Below, piece after piece: positions 21,573 through 34,200 of a stretch of 64,000 nucleotides of DNA. The first letter of the stretch is position 1, and each line of letters begins with the position of its first letter. The stretch comes from Cladopsammia gracilis (taxonomy: Eukaryota > Cnidaria > Anthozoa > Scleractinia > Dendrophylliidae), in contig JAJGOT010000137.1 in the NCBI GenBank assembly GCA_022457155.1, positions 113,501 through 177,500 of the forward strand, read 5' to 3'. The notes below the pieces were generated by a model, which ran no database searches, was not told the origin of the DNA, and was given only the letters and a program-made list of their open reading frames with translations. The position numbers were made by a program, and so were the translations under genes.

Positions 21573-23063
21573 GTGAGATTTTTATAATAAATATTGAAGG
21601 CTGTGTGGTCAAAAACTACATTAGTATATGATTTTTCATTAATTTTTGTTTCTTTTCGCAAACATTGCCAATTTTATTGCAATAAAATTGTTTATCATAA
21701 AACAAATATCACAAATCCTTGACTTAATTTGCACTAACCCTAAGGAATTAATTTTGATGAATCTCAACTGATGAGGCCGTAACTTTCCTTTGGTAGTAGG
21801 TTCAATTTTTTTCAAACCAGTTAATTAATTTTTTCAAACCAGTTTATTTTTTTTCTTCGAACCAGTTTATATTTTTTAAACCTGAGTTTCTTTTTTTTTT
21901 GAACCAGTTTATTTTTTCAAAACAGTTACAGTAAAAACCCATGTATAAGAACCTAAAATTTAAGAACCTGTTAGGCTTAAATTTTCATTTCAAACCCCCG
22001 TTTCATAAGAACCTATTAAGCCTAAAATTTTTAATAGGTTCTTATTTCACAAAAATGTCAAGCCACAGATGAAAACACAGAAAACAATTTTAGTCTAGGT
22101 TTAAGTCAGTAAAATTCAAAGAGTGAACTAAAATAAAAACCATATCATGTCTGCACCAATACTGGATTTTGCAGTTGTTTTAATATTTAATGCATTGCAT
22201 TACATCTGTTTCATAAACCCGGTTATACAATAGTCCGCAAAGTGTCCCAATTGTATCCAACAACGCTTCAATTCATTCAATTGATTTCTCATGCATTGTG
22301 TTTATTGCCTGGCTTTATCGTCATGGTATGATGAATAACCAAACACAAACATTCAATTTCTGATAATTATTTTTTCATGTTCTATCATTTAATCCTTTCT
22401 GGAAATTTCTAAGGCTTGGAAATTCAGCATGGGATTTTTTGGAGGTTAAATTTTGGTCCACAGATTTTTTTGGCTTTTGCTGGAAGCCCTTAAGGGATTA
22501 TTTTGGGTTTTGATTTTTTGCCCCCATTCGATCATCCTGGTCACTTGAAATCCGGAGTACCCCTTCTCCTCGCCCTGGGTTAAGTGTCACCCTAGCTAAA
22601 CAAAGTTGATTGATTGATTCGTCTATTTATTTATCAAGATTGTTGAAGAGAAATGCTGTTCATGGAACTGTTGTTCAATTAGTACAGTATATTAAATGTT
22701 GAACAGATTATTTATTAAGTAGTGGACATAGTTGCATTGGAGATCTGATGAGATTAAAATACAATAAACAATGCCCACACCACAACGCAAAATTTATATA
22801 ACCAACTTATACAACCTATCAAGTGCTTACTATACTGGGTTTTTTGTCCAGTTACGTACTGTATGTAACTTGATATTGCATGTAACTATGCACTTGTTAT
22901 TATTATAATTGTGTCGTTTTAAAAAATATCGATTTTGGTTTAATTTTTTTATCTTTGTCCCCCCCCCCCCCCCCCACCAAACCCCCAAACCCCCAAACCA
23001 TCCCCCACCCCTGTTGGTCTGTTTTGTATAAGTTCTTAATTGATTCATCATTATTTTCCGTAG
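21573..23063. other. Intron 2 of the PNP-like gene with minisatellite
   Basis: A 1.5-kb intron. At 21810-21925 there are about five imperfect ~25-30-bp repeats of GAACCAGTTTATTTTTT. At 21945-22050 TAAGAACCT motifs occur in opposite orientations as a decayed palindrome. A C run of about 17 (22960-22976) precedes the acceptor region of exon 3. Confidence 0.6.
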
Positions 23064-23249
23064 GGATTTTTGTGGCAGCCTATGACCTGAAAATCGAATT
23101 GGCGATTGTTAAAGGTATTTCTCATTTTGCTGATGATAGCAATGCTCCAGATGAGTCCTGGAAGTCTCATGCTTGTGTGATGGCAGCTTCTCTTGTGTCC
23201 AACATGTTAAGTGATCCAGTTGTTTTTCAAGATTGGCCACACTATGAAG
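23064..23249 (+). CDS. PNP/UDP-phosphorylase-like protein, exon 3
   Basis: Acceptor TTTTCCGTAG, donor GAAG followed by GTATGTGAG. The peptide GIFVAAYDLKIELAIVKGIS ends the fold: VKGISHFADDSN matches the superfamily motif (V-K-G-I/V-S-D-x-A-D) in which a conserved Asp contacts the purine base; here His replaces the first Asp and DD follows. SWKSHACVMAASLVSNML is the C-terminal helix. The exon ends in phase 1 and the donor is strong, so a further exon is expected; if unspliced the frame would end four codons later with EGM and stop. Catalysis is uncertain. Confidence 0.7.
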
Positions 23250-23261
23250 GTATGTGAGTAA

Positions 23262-23475
23262 TGTGGCCTGTAAATCCTGGCTGTGACCACCCTCGGTGCT
23301 ATACATTGTTCATGGGTGGGGTGGGTGAGATGAGATCAACAATGGACCGATAGCGGCTGCCTGAGGCACCTTCATAAGCTGACGTCCGATCTCATTCTCA
23401 TAAGTGTATGTAAAGCGTCATGAGACATGCGATATGTGTGCTATATAAGTCTCTATTATTTATTTTTTTTATTTT
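23262..23475 (+). repeat. LINE2/SINE-like 3' tail
   Basis: The stretch ending TGTAAAGCGTCATGAGACATG, GTGTGCTATATAAGTC and a TATT-rich tail resembles the conserved 3' ends of L2-clade LINEs and the SINEs that borrow them. No coding part remains. Confidence 0.6.
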
Positions 23476-23699
23476 TTATTAATGTGACATAACCTGCTCT
23501 GCTAAGTTTTGATGTCTTTTTTTCTCTGTAATTGTAATTTGACTCATATTTAAGCATGGAACAGTCATCAGTTATCAAATGTTTAGGATTCTACTGAGCA
23601 GATGAATAACCCTTTTGAATGAGCATTTTGTATCTCAGTTGCTCCTCAGTTCTCTGATTTAATTTCCGGTAGAAAGAGTCACGATCTGACTTCATGCTA

Positions 23700-23910
23700 A
23701 TAGCATGTTATATGACCAGACTCGGGGTGTATTGAACTTGCTAAGAGCAGGGATGCTCATGAACTTGCTAAGAGCATGGATGTTCAAGGTTGATGCAGGG
23801 TGTTACATTACTGTTGTCGACAACAGGACTGTTCCTTACTGCATTTTGCTGAGGTGGGAAGGAGATGGGGGGAGTTCTTTTAGACGACACACATCATGAC
23901 GCAGGACGAT
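23700..23910 (+). repeat. Copy of the repeat family also at 50230-50545
   Basis: GATGCAGGGTGTTACATTAC...ACTGTTGTCGACAACAGG and GGGGGAGTTCTTTTAGAC...CACACATCATGAC match 50440-50545 in order. It is an interspersed repeat of unknown type; the short open frame across it is not conserved in the other copy. Confidence 0.6.
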
Positions 23911-25985
23911 AACATATTGTAAGCACATTAAAACGTTGATCACCAGTGTAAAAATTAATTTTATTTCTTGCCTTGCGGTGACTCACAAGTTTTGCTTTTC
24001 GCTCGACTATCAAAGACGGTCGGAGACCAAGCGTTAACCGCCGCCGAAGACCGACTAAAGGAGCGGCGTAAACCGCGGGCCAAAATGAAGACTTGACTGA
24101 GAACCGGAAACAGCACAAAGAAACGCACTTCATAGTGCTGGCATTGATTTATGCGTCATATATTATTGTAAAAGGCTCTCGGGATCCCTAACAATTGTAA
24201 TCGACAAAAACTCTAAAGTTGGAGCCGTTAAAGACTTCTTAATGTCATTAGCTTCATCTCGTTTATGTTGTTTGACCAAAAACATACCTTAAGGGACTGT
24301 GAGTCACATCAAGTTACAGATTCGAAGCCAGTACACAGTAATGAAATATACTAGGTAATAATACGATTTGTCACGGAATTGATAAGCGATAGAAAAATCG
24401 AAAATATTACACACTAAAGTCTTCTCACCTTTACTTTATTGTCTCTTGATGTATCCTGACCGGTTTAAATGCATTTTTACAACTTTTGTCACTCGCCCTA
24501 CTATCCACTATAAAAGAAGGGAAGGCTGGAGACCTCTGAGCGAACCCTCGCCACGCGAAAGCCAATAAATTCTAAACAATTCAACTCAAACTCCCCGAAT
24601 TGCCACCAGTGAGGCCGCAGGTTAAATGTCTACCCGTGCGATTCGTGCTAGCTTCCAAATTCCCTTTCACGGGCTCAAAAAGGGCTCCGTTTTGGAGCGA
24701 TTCTGGCCATCTTCGCTTCGCCATTGTCCGCGATCCAAACGGCTGTACTACGAAATTCGAATACTAAAGCTTAGCGACCGCGTCACAGAGACAAAATGAC
24801 ATTCACCCGAGGGGAGGGTCGTTACTTTTGCCCTCGCGCAAATTGACACCGTCGGGGGAGCCGGTGCGTGTAATTCGAACGGAAACCACACGCGTGACCT
24901 GTCACTTATTTGTCTTTATTTGATAAAGTGCAATTTTTCATCAAGATCAAAAGAAAAGTCTCTTTTTAAAATAAAAATGCTCGAAGGAAAATTATTAAGC
25001 TTGTTAAAACCAATTTGCGCCAAAAAATCAAAAATCAAAGGTCATGGATATGTATATGTATACCGGGAGTCTAGGGTGTACTCTAACTGCACGTCCGATC
25101 CAAGAGAGAGGAAGATAGGGGCCTTGGGAACGAGGTTGGTAGACGTTTCAATAACAAATAGATCATTAAAACAGACCGTTGGCCGTCGGGTGTTGATATG
25201 AACGATATGGTCAATAATGTTTAATTTTTATTGGTAAATTGCACAACCTTCTAAAGTCGCTGTCGTAATTTGTCGTATTTTTGAAGCGGAATCGAGCCGC
25301 TTTTCGCTGTTCAGAACGTCTCATGTCGGCAATTTTCGGGGCCACGTCGCTTGTCGTTTTTACCAAGGCTTCTTTAAGCCGAGATGTTTTGAAAACAGCT
25401 TCGGCTATAAAAGGAAACGAAATCTAATCACCAGCTCTATTCCTACAAGAGACACCATCCTGCCCGAAGGTACACAATTTTTTAGTTGACGGAAAAAGCG
25501 ACAAGTAAAATATTTTCATTTGCCTTTTTTACAATAGTCTACCTTAGTGAAGTATTTAGAGAAAACATTCCTTTTTTACTGAAGTCTTTTTACTGAACTT
25601 ATTCACATGCACAAAGTTCTTGTTTTGTCTCATACATCCACATATACACTGCACATATAAATTGGCTGTTTTAAAACATTGCTAGTAAATCAATTTTAAT
25701 CCCAAATGAAAATCGTTGCAATATGTTTTAGTTTTGTTTAAATATCAATAAATAAAGATAGTAAATATTTTTTAACCTTCGTACATCTTTCCCAAATTTC
25801 GATTGATAAGAAAATCGCCATTGTAATGCCATACAAGTCATTGCTACTAAAATACTGTGACTGATACAAAGCATAGAAAATTAACTAAGTAAAAGGGCTC
25901 TCTAAAGATAGATTGAATCTAAGTAGTTTTGCCACCCCCATCCCTCCTCATAATTTTCCCCCGTAGCAACCAAATTGGCCTCGGC
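23911..25985. other. Two kb without a confirmed gene
   Basis: Contains two TATA-box-like sites, ACTATAAAAGAAGGG near 24508 and GGCTATAAAAGG near 25403, and a relatively GC-rich block 24550-24900. No exon with matching splice sites or a recognised protein was found. The second TATA site is followed by a plausible transcript start but no ORF I could support. Confidence 0.35.
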
Positions 25986-26420
25986 TCATTCGCTTAATAT
26001 AATCAAGTTGAAGTTTCCCCTCAGCTGTAAAATGAAGACTATTTTGAACAAATACGCTAAATTAACATGAAAATTATTTACATTCATACTCGTGATTATT
26101 TTGTTGCTCATGACTTTTATTGATTTGGTGGCTCCTAAAAGAGCCCTTAAGTCCTCTATGACTGCAATGTCTAACTCTACGATTAGACCTACAGGTATTT
26201 TCAATCTTTCAACTTCAATAGACCATTTAGCAGCTTTACACATATTACCTATCACGTCTTTACTACATTTACCTATCAAAGGCACCCAACTTTTCCAATT
26301 CTTGTTGTTGTTGTTTTTTATTAACCTTACATTCTCTCGCATTAACGAGATGGCTTTAAGAGCCCTTTGATTATTTCTACGAGTCACATTTTGAAGACGA
26401 GAGGTTTTATCCATGCCCAA
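25986..26420 (-). CDS. Hypothetical 144-codon ORF
   Basis: An open frame on the minus strand with residues such as NWKSWVPLIGKCSKDVIGNM and ERLKIPVGLIVELDIAVIED. The composition is protein-like in its central part, with an amphipathic pattern, but I recognise no family and the N- and C-terminal parts look random. It could be a decayed transposon gene. Low confidence that it is expressed. Confidence 0.25.
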   Translation of the reverse strand: MGMDKTSRLQNVTRRNNQRALKAISLMRENVRLIKNNNNKNWKSWVPLIGKCSKDVIGNMCKAAKWSIEVERLKIPVGLIVELDIAVIEDLRALLGATKSIKVMSNKIITSMNVNNFHVNLAYLFKIVFILQLRGNFNLIILSE

Positions 26421-26880
26421 TACACTCCACTAGATTCCAGTCGTCTCGAATCTAATCGTTTCCAATGGATCCGATGGACTCCATCGGAACGACTTTCGAC
26501 CCCCTCATACAATATGAGTGGAATTTTTCCAAGTCTCTCACGAATAGAAAATGTACTTTTCCATCGGAATCTAATCGTTTCCAATGGATCACCTACACAT
26601 GGTAGGACTTTTAAACCACTTGACTTCCGGTTTTCCGATGGAAAACACGGGGATACGACTGGATTCTAGTCAACAGTACCACTAGACTTCCGGTTTGCCG
26701 ATAAAAAGCAAGGGGATACCACTGGATTCCAGTCAACAGTATTGGACAACCCTCTTGTAAAGAGCTGCGTGGTATCTGATATTGTGAACTGCTAATATAA
26801 AACTCTAAAATCAAAACCGGGTGGAAAATGAGACCAAAGGAGCCAGTTGCGAAGCCCAATGGGCTACTTGTTAACTGGCT
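26384..26880. repeat. Palindromic repeat block with partner at 29030-29268
   Basis: Short palindromes such as ATCCGATGGACTCCATCGGA and repeated units with CTGGATTCCAGTC and TTCCGGTTTTCCGATGG make up 26420-26760; an inverted copy (starting GGGTTGTCCAATACTGTCGA) sits in the loop of the foldback at 28121-30015. The segment 26780-26880 (CTAATATAAAACTCTAAAAT ... GCGAAGCCCAATGGGCTACT) matches 42475-42710. Confidence 0.7.
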
Positions 26881-27689
26881 CGTCGCTTTGCGACGAGACA
26901 GTTCTTAAAATACCTTTTTTCTGTCGTGTCACCTGCCCCAGGAATCGCCTTTGCTATTTACTTCCGGTTTTCAGAAATGACGTTATCAGTGATGTCATCA
27001 AAACGACGTCACGGCAGCATCACGCTGTAACACCGCCAACCCCAACCCATACAACGCTATCCTTTACCTTCAAGTCACCTATATTAAAGGCAAAGACGAA
27101 TCAGTGGCTTCCTTGTGGTAGCGTTTTTTATAAAAGCAATTTAAAATGGAAACGTGCTGTACACAGATACGTATTACGTGCAAGAGATAATTCTTGGGAA
27201 CATACGGGTTCTCATCGTCTTATTGCTTTAGAAAAATTTTACAAAATCGGTTCACAGTGACTCAAAGTTTTACAGTTCATCACTTCGATTTTCCGTGTTG
27301 TCTGTGAAGTTTTGGTCGCTTGGGAATCTCAACATTCAATGTTGGCAGCTTTCGCTTTTTCGGTTTGACTTGTCGTTACGTTTGGTTATTGACTCCAAGA
27401 CATTTAGCCCTTGCTTTTGACTGGTTCCATTTTCAGGGTCATCTTTCTTTGGTTTTTCGATCCAAAACATCCTTTTCTTCTTTGACGGCAATCTTCAGAA
27501 TCGAATCATTCATGCTATCTACCAAGGGCCTAATGTTCTCTAAACAATAGACCGATTAATTAATCTATTGTTCTCTAAACAATAGATTTTTTTGTTTCCA
27601 TTGTTCAAGGTGTGAAATTGGGTCAAAAGGGGCCCATAAGACTACTCACATGCGCATGACATACATTTTCGTGATTTGGTCTAATTGGC
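26881..27689. other. Unassigned stretch
   Basis: No recognised gene. A small palindrome around AATAGACCGATTAATTAATCTATTGTTCTC lies near 27545-27585. Confidence 0.35.
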
Positions 27690-28120
27690 GTAAAAAGTCA
27701 ATCATTTATTTCTCCCATCGAGGTGAACGTTACTTTTAAATACAGCATGCGACTTGAGGCCAAATTTGTCGAGATTCTGTAGAAATAAGAGCTAATTTTA
27801 GGTCGAGCTCTTCCGAGGCTAAAGAGCAAAACATAGATCTTCGCGTTCGTATTAAAGCATATTGTTAATTCATTACAAATTTTACTACCGAGTCTTTACA
27901 ATGCCTTTGTACATTCCTCGCTGCCTGTAGTGAGTAATTTCAAGACTTTATTTAACGAAAAAACAATAGAAAAACACGGAAAAACGGGATTGTTCTTTGC
28001 TGAGTAACATGCCCATCATTGTAAACAAAAATTGGACCTCTGGACTGGACTTCCGTGGATTATGGACTGTGAAATGCGTGGCATATTAATGAAGATTTTT
28101 ACAGATTTCATTGCTTTTAA
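27690..28120 (+). repeat. Segmental repeat unit, copy 1 (interrupted)
   Basis: Matches 37310-37730 in the same orientation: AGTCAATCATTTATTTCTC, CAGCATGCGACTTGAGGCC, GTAGTGAGTAATTTCAAGAC, CTGGACTGGACTTC and ATTTCATTGCTTTTAA occur in both. Copy 1 stops exactly at the TTAA (28117-28120) where the foldback element begins; later parts of the unit reappear at 36840-37250. Confidence 0.75.
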
Positions 28121-30015
28121 GGTGTTTCCCTCCAGTTTCCATGCAGCCGCACCGACCATTTTTAAGCGGCCGTTTAACTAACTTTCATTTATTGAATTAG
28201 TATGAAACTTACACAAAATATTGTACTTAGTTTGAAGTTTATAAGATTGTAATAATTTTGAAAATCGGATTTAAAATTGCGGAGATAAACGAGAAAAATT
28301 GAAATCGCTTGAGTCTAAATTCCGAGCGATTGCGATGGCATCTAGAAAAATCAAAACTATTACGATAAACTATGACATATGGCAAACAAAATATCTAAAA
28401 ATTAGAAACTTTTGTCAAGCCGATTTTGAGTAAATCAGGAAAACATTTCGAACTTGTGATTATGCATGTGTATGAGCAGATCAATAAGTTCCTCAATCAA
28501 GCTTATAAAACTTTAATTTCTCAATCTCAAATTTACGCCAAAATGTGTGTTTTGAGTATGAGATGAAACTATGAAATTTTGAAAGCGTTTCTCGTTTTAG
28601 TTTTGGAGATTCGATTTTCTATAGGAAGCCATAGTTTTTTGACTGAGTCCTTGATATTGTAGTTTTAGCGCTTTTCTATATATATTCAAAAACCGCGAGA
28701 TAGATTTTTTTAAAACTTTTTTAGTCGTTTCTTTATAATATGAACAACATTGTCTCGAAGTTTCATCTTGATTGAAACATTGCAACATGGTCAAATAAAA
28801 TAATAAAGTTCACCCAAAACGCGATTGAGACTTCGTGCTTTGATTGCACGGTTGAAGGCGCACAACGACGCTTTAATTAATTAATTCAGGTGAAGCGCAA
28901 CGTATTTCTGCGTGACCATCATGTTTTGCGGAGTAACGTTAGGGGCTGTGTTCCACGTTATTTTTATCGTTCCCACGAATTTCAGTGGGACGTTTATTTG
29001 AAAGCAGGATTTTTTATTCGCATTTGACGTGCACGAGGGTTGTCCAATACTGTCGACTGGAATCCAGTGGTATCCCGTTGCTTTCCATCGGAAAACCGGA
29101 AGTCTAGTGGTACTGTTGACTGGAATCCAGTCGTATCCCCGTGTTTTCCATCGGAAAACCAGAAGTCAAGTGGATGAGATGGATGAGGGGGTCGAAAGTC
29201 GTTCCGATGGAGTCCATCGGATCCATTGGAAACGAAAAGATTCCGATGGAAAAGTACATTTTCTATTAATTAAAGCGTCTTTGCGACGTGCGCCTTCAAA
29301 CGTGCAATCAAAGCACAAAATTTCAATCGCGTTTTAGGTGAACTTTATTATTTTATTTGACCATGTTGCAATGTTTCAATCAAGATGAAACTTTGAGACA
29401 ATGTTGTTCATATTATAAAGAAATGACCATAAAAGTTAAAAAAAAATCTATCTCGCGGTGGAAAAGTGCTAAAACTACAATATCAAGGACTCAGTCAAAA
29501 AACTACGGTTTCCTACAGAAAATCGAATCTCCAAAACTAAAACGAGAAACGCTTTCAAACTTTCACAGTTTCATCTCATACACTAAACACACATTTTAGC
29601 GTAAATTTGAGATTGAGAAATTAAACTTTTATAAGCTTAATTGAGGAATTTGTAGATGTGCTCATACACATGCAAAATCACAAGTTCGAAATGTTTTTCT
29701 GATTTACTCAAAATCGGCTTGACAAAATTTTCTAATTTTAGATATTTTGTTTGCCATATGTTATAGTTTATCGTAATAGTTTTGATTTTTCTAGATGCCA
29801 TCGCAATCGCCCGGAATTTAGACTCAAGCGATTTCAATTTTTCTCGTTTATCTCCGCAATTGTAAATCCGATTTACGAAATTGTTACACTTTTATAAACT
29901 TCAAACTTTGTACAATATTTTGTGTAAGTTTCATTCTAATTCAATAAAGGAAAGTTAGTTAAACGGCCGCTTAAAAATGGTAGGTGCGGCTACACGGAAA
30001 CTGGAGGGAAACACC
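28121..30015. mobile_element. TTAA foldback element (1.9 kb)
   Basis: Ends GGTGTTTCCCTCCAGTTTCC and its inverse are flanked by TTAA at 28117-28120 and 30016-30019. Arms of about 750 bp (28121-28884 and 29265-30015) are near-complementary; the ~380-bp loop carries the inverted partner of 26480-26760. No transposase. The TTAA target and absence of coding sequence suggest a non-autonomous Kolobok- or piggyBac-driven element. Confidence 0.85.
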
Positions 30016-30311
30016 TTAAAGTGCCCATAACCTTAAATTTTTTATTTTATTAGCTGAAACTAGACATTACTACAAGAGCTTCTGTGAAAAAATTTTGCGA
30101 TTAAATTAAAACGTGATTTTTTTAGAATTTTTTGAAAACGCTAAAATTGGCCGCCATTTTGGCACACCATTCGCCTTAGTCTTCTCTCGGAGCTATGACG
30201 TAATATGACGTACTTTAAGGAACACGTGACTTCACCTCCAGGAAAGCATTGAAGAGTTTCTGTGAGTTTTCTTCGAGCGGAATTGTATAATAGAACGGAA
30301 AAAGGTTAAAA

Positions 30312-30659
30312 ATGCAAGAAAGATACGTGGCAGCGAGATGCAATAACGTTGCTCATCCTGAGAAGGGGATAAGTATGCACCAGATGGATGAAATCGGGGT
30401 TTGTGTGTTCCCAACAATACACGCTAAAGACGAAGTGGACCCCGCGTACGGACCGGTTCTAATCTTTAAGTTTTCTTATATCATTGAATTTTCTCGTGAA
30501 TTTTGGACCCAGGCGAAAATTACTAAAGCGAAAGTGAATTTTCTGTGGCCAGATAAAATATCTAACGACGCCAAAAAAGAAAACAATGAAGAAAACCAAC
30601 AAAGTTTCACCATGGTTGACATATTTCGGTTCACAAACAAAGATACGAAAACACGCTAA
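30312..30659 (+). pseudogene. THAP-domain-like transposase N-terminus, degenerate
   Basis: 115 codons from MQERYVAARCNNVAHPEKG. The stretch ARCNNVAHPEKGISMH resembles the start of THAP zinc fingers, DNA-binding domains used by P-element and Kolobok transposases, but the first zinc cysteine appears replaced by Tyr and the later Cys/His pair is not evident. FWTQAKITKAKVNFLWPDK could be the helix and basic segment. The rest of the transposase is missing. It lies just inside the left terminal repeat, as expected for a transposon gene. Confidence 0.45.
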
Positions 30660-31134
30660 AGATCGCTTGAACGAGGTATCGAAAAGACTCGATGAAGAAA
30701 GAGAGCCGGATTAACTAAGTGGAAGGAGAATTCATCCGTAAAATTAAAGGCCAATGTTATTCCTCGAAAAGGCGAGTACAAGATTTGTTGATTTCATAGT
30801 TTGTTGGGCGTTTGTTATTCTTTACAAAGTTGGTGTTTTTGTAAGTGGCTTAAAAATTACTGTTATTAAACAATGTAGCGCTTTTTACAAAGGTTTTGAC
30901 TCCATTTCATTTAAGTGTTCTTATTTTTATTTTTTTTTTCCTGTGAATTTTCATTAATATATATAGATAGGCTTAGCCTAACAGCGGAGCTCTCTGAACA
31001 GAAACGATGATGATAAGCTTAACTTAGGTGAAAGGTCGGAAGCACAAGAAAAGTTAGAATTAAGATTGACGACCAGGCTACTTTTCAATTTTAGCAATAG
31101 CTTATTACGCGACCGTCTGCACAGTACATTTAGA

Positions 31135-31257
31135 CTGCACAAATTCCACAAAAGCTTACTGTTTGAGAAATGTGAAACCTCTCTTGAGTAACAAACCGCG
31201 AAATAAAGCAGGGAAAAACGATTTTGCAAACCATTTTCTCCGCTAAACACAACAAAA
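31135..31257. repeat. Kolobok-internal repeat, copy 1
   Basis: GAGTAACAAACCGCGAAATA...TTCTCCGCTAAACACA recurs at 34620-34690 and 34850-34935 as GTAGCAAACCGCGAAAA...TTCTCCGCTAAA. Copies 1 and 2 lie on either side of the LINE 31258-34620. Confidence 0.7.
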
Positions 31258-34200
31258 GTTTTTTTTTTCTTTTAAAATGTTTTATTTCTCAATAACAAAT
31301 CCCTAAAGTTTACAATATTATCCTGAGAGGCTAGTCATTTCCGGTTACAAGGCCTTCCTGAGTTAAGGCTATTCATTTCCGGTTACAATAATACAAGGTC
31401 AGTTCCGGTTTACAGTCACTTGAAAGTCTAGTCCATACGGGATTATTTATAAAGTTCATTTCCGGTCGTTTGGTCCACTTGGATATCCTTTCTGGTTTGC
31501 ACATGATTACTTTAGTCATTTCTGGTAATGAATGATGAGTTCCCAGTAGCTAAATTATTAGAGTCACAAGCTTTGACTGTTGTATTTCACAACAGTTGGA
31601 TGAAGAATTTAGTCTAGACGAGGTTTACTGACAAATAGCATTTAATAATCGGTAAGGCGTGCTGTACGACATTTTTACTAACCCCTAGTATCTTAGACTG
31701 TGATAGTGAATGAGTTTCTGCAAAATAGTGAGTCTAGAAAAGGTCTAGGATAAGGTAGGATTTTTCGTTGTTTAGTCTAGAATAGGGTTGCAAAATGCAG
31801 CTAAAATGGTCTAGTATAGGTTAAGGGTTTCAGAGTCCCAGCGGCACACCCCCGCCCAAAAATTTGCAAAGTACCCCCCGGTCATTTTGCAACTGTGTTG
31901 TGATGTCATTCCTTATGTCCCTTGCAGTGGCCCGAGAGTTCTCGGTGCCATTGTGAAAAGTTGCTTTATTTCGAAAAACCCATATACCATAAGTATGGTC
32001 TTAATGAGCGTGCTCGAATGTCATTCTCATCGTCAGCAGAAGTCCATTAGGTAAAAGAAACTAGTCTTAACATTAACTAAAAACCAAGTATTGAGTAGTG
32101 CCGATAGGGTGGGAGTGAAAACACCCCACACCCTTCCACAGGTTCAAATTTTAATCTAGCTTGGAAAGGCGTGGTAACCAGTTATCCGGTTCCACATTTG
32201 CAGTACCATTGCTAAACCAGACACCCAAGATTAACATTCTTGACACCCACGTCAGGCCATAACGAGTGTCCGGACGTGAGCACCAAGCTCCTAACTTCAT
32301 GGCTTCTGTACTCTTTGCCACATTTAATTTAGTCCCTGTACCTGTCTCGTAATTGTGAAGTAAAGTAAACAATTTGTCTAAAGAAAAAATGTTGCTTACA
32401 AAACATGTGGAGTCATCCCCATATTGGTGAATTTTAGAACGCTTTCCTCAGGCTTCTGGAAGGATAAAACTTTTAGTAGTATCATCCTTTCTTATACTGG
32501 TAGCCAAAACCTGCACATAAAATGTACAAAAGTGGAGACCGGGGATCCCACACTCGAGTGAAATTTCTTTAGTCAAAAAACCATTAACTATAATTGTCAT
32601 ATTTGCTTGACAGTATAATGTAGAAATCCACCGCTGGAAATTAGGGCAAAATCCAAAACGACTTAAAACATTGGTAAAAATTTTACCAATGTTTTTCTAC
32701 CCTGTCAAAGGCTTTCTCTTGATCAATAGTGACAGCAAGATACCAGTTTCATTGGTAATATTTATATAATCTAGAGTGTCACGCAAGAGAAATAAATTCT
32801 CAAAAATCGTCCTACCTGGGACGGAATAAGTTTGATCTTCTTGAAATAATCGAGGGTAACACTTTTGAAAGTCTGTTTGTAAGAGCTTTTGAACAAATTT
32901 TGTAATCAACATTGAGTAGCGAAATGGCCAGGCCACCAATTTTTGAGGTTTTTCTTATCATCTTTCTTGTATTAAAAGTAATCTAGTCACGCTTCCTTGC
33001 ATTGAATCACTGAGAGAATTATTTTCCAAACTAAATTTATAATTTCAAACAGAATAGGGCCTAAAAGATCCCAGAATTTAGCGTAAAATTCTTGAGGTAA
33101 TCCGTCTGAACCGGGCCACGCATTGCTTGGGTAATTTCAGCCAAAGATAAAAATCCTTCGCAGGATAAAAATTTCGCTCTCACTTAATCTGTTTTCAAGT
33201 TTGTTCAAAAATTTGGTTTGGACTGTTAAATTAACAGGTTCTTGCAAGTACAAATTACGGTAAAAATCGAAATGAGCCGGAGTCTTGTGAAAAGACTTCA
33301 ACACCGGCGGAGTTATAAATAGATTGAACAGTATTTTTTCTCAGCACGTAAAAAAGAATTTGGTAGGTTTTTCACTTTCTTCAAGCCATTTGACTCTGCT
33401 ACGAATTTGGCTTCCTCTCATTTGGGATAAATTAATGGCCCGAATTTCTCTTTCAAGCGTTTCTATGGTGGTTTTCACTGAGTTATCTCCTTCAATGAGA
33501 GTCCGTTTGGCTTCGATCAAAGGATTTATAGTTGTTAATATCGCGATTTAACTTAATGTGCCTTGTTTACTTCGACCAAAATCTATAGCAACTAATCTTA
33601 TAGATTCTTTAAGAAAATCCCACCAAGCTTGAATGGAAGTAAATGTTTTCCGGTGCAATACATGTTTCTTAATAATTTCTGAGATATTAAATTCTAAATT
33701 TAGCCTCCAAAGTAATGCATTATGCAAATTGGGGCTTAAATCAACAGAATCATGATCGGAAAAAACACAAGGTAAAATTTCACATTTTAAAAAGGAATCA
33801 TACAAGTCCTGAGCAATAAAAAAATTATCCAAACGTGTACCGATAGTTTTATCCGCATTAAACCATGTGCATTGTATTTTTCAGTCGGCCGTGGTTTTTT
33901 TTTGTGTCATAAAAATACGTTCACTTGGATTCGCGGGTGCATAAGTATAAAACCAAATTAATTTTCGTGTCGTCGAGTTCAGTTAAAACACTAACAATTC
34001 TACCAGAAGAATCTTTTTTCCATTGTAAACATTTGAAATCAGTATTTTCAGCGACAAGAATGGCATCGCCGCCTTGTTTACCAAGAGCGGGCAACCAGAA
34101 ACTTTTACCGCGCCATAAATAGCTGTCAGAGAATTTATCGCATTTTGTCTTGTCGCTAAAGTTTCTTGTAAACAAATAAAATCAGAACGGGAATTTTTCG

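Noticed and set aside
26847..27260. 137-codon plus-strand ORF
   Set aside because: No family resemblance; its start lies in an interspersed repeat shared with 42690 and the frame is not preserved there.
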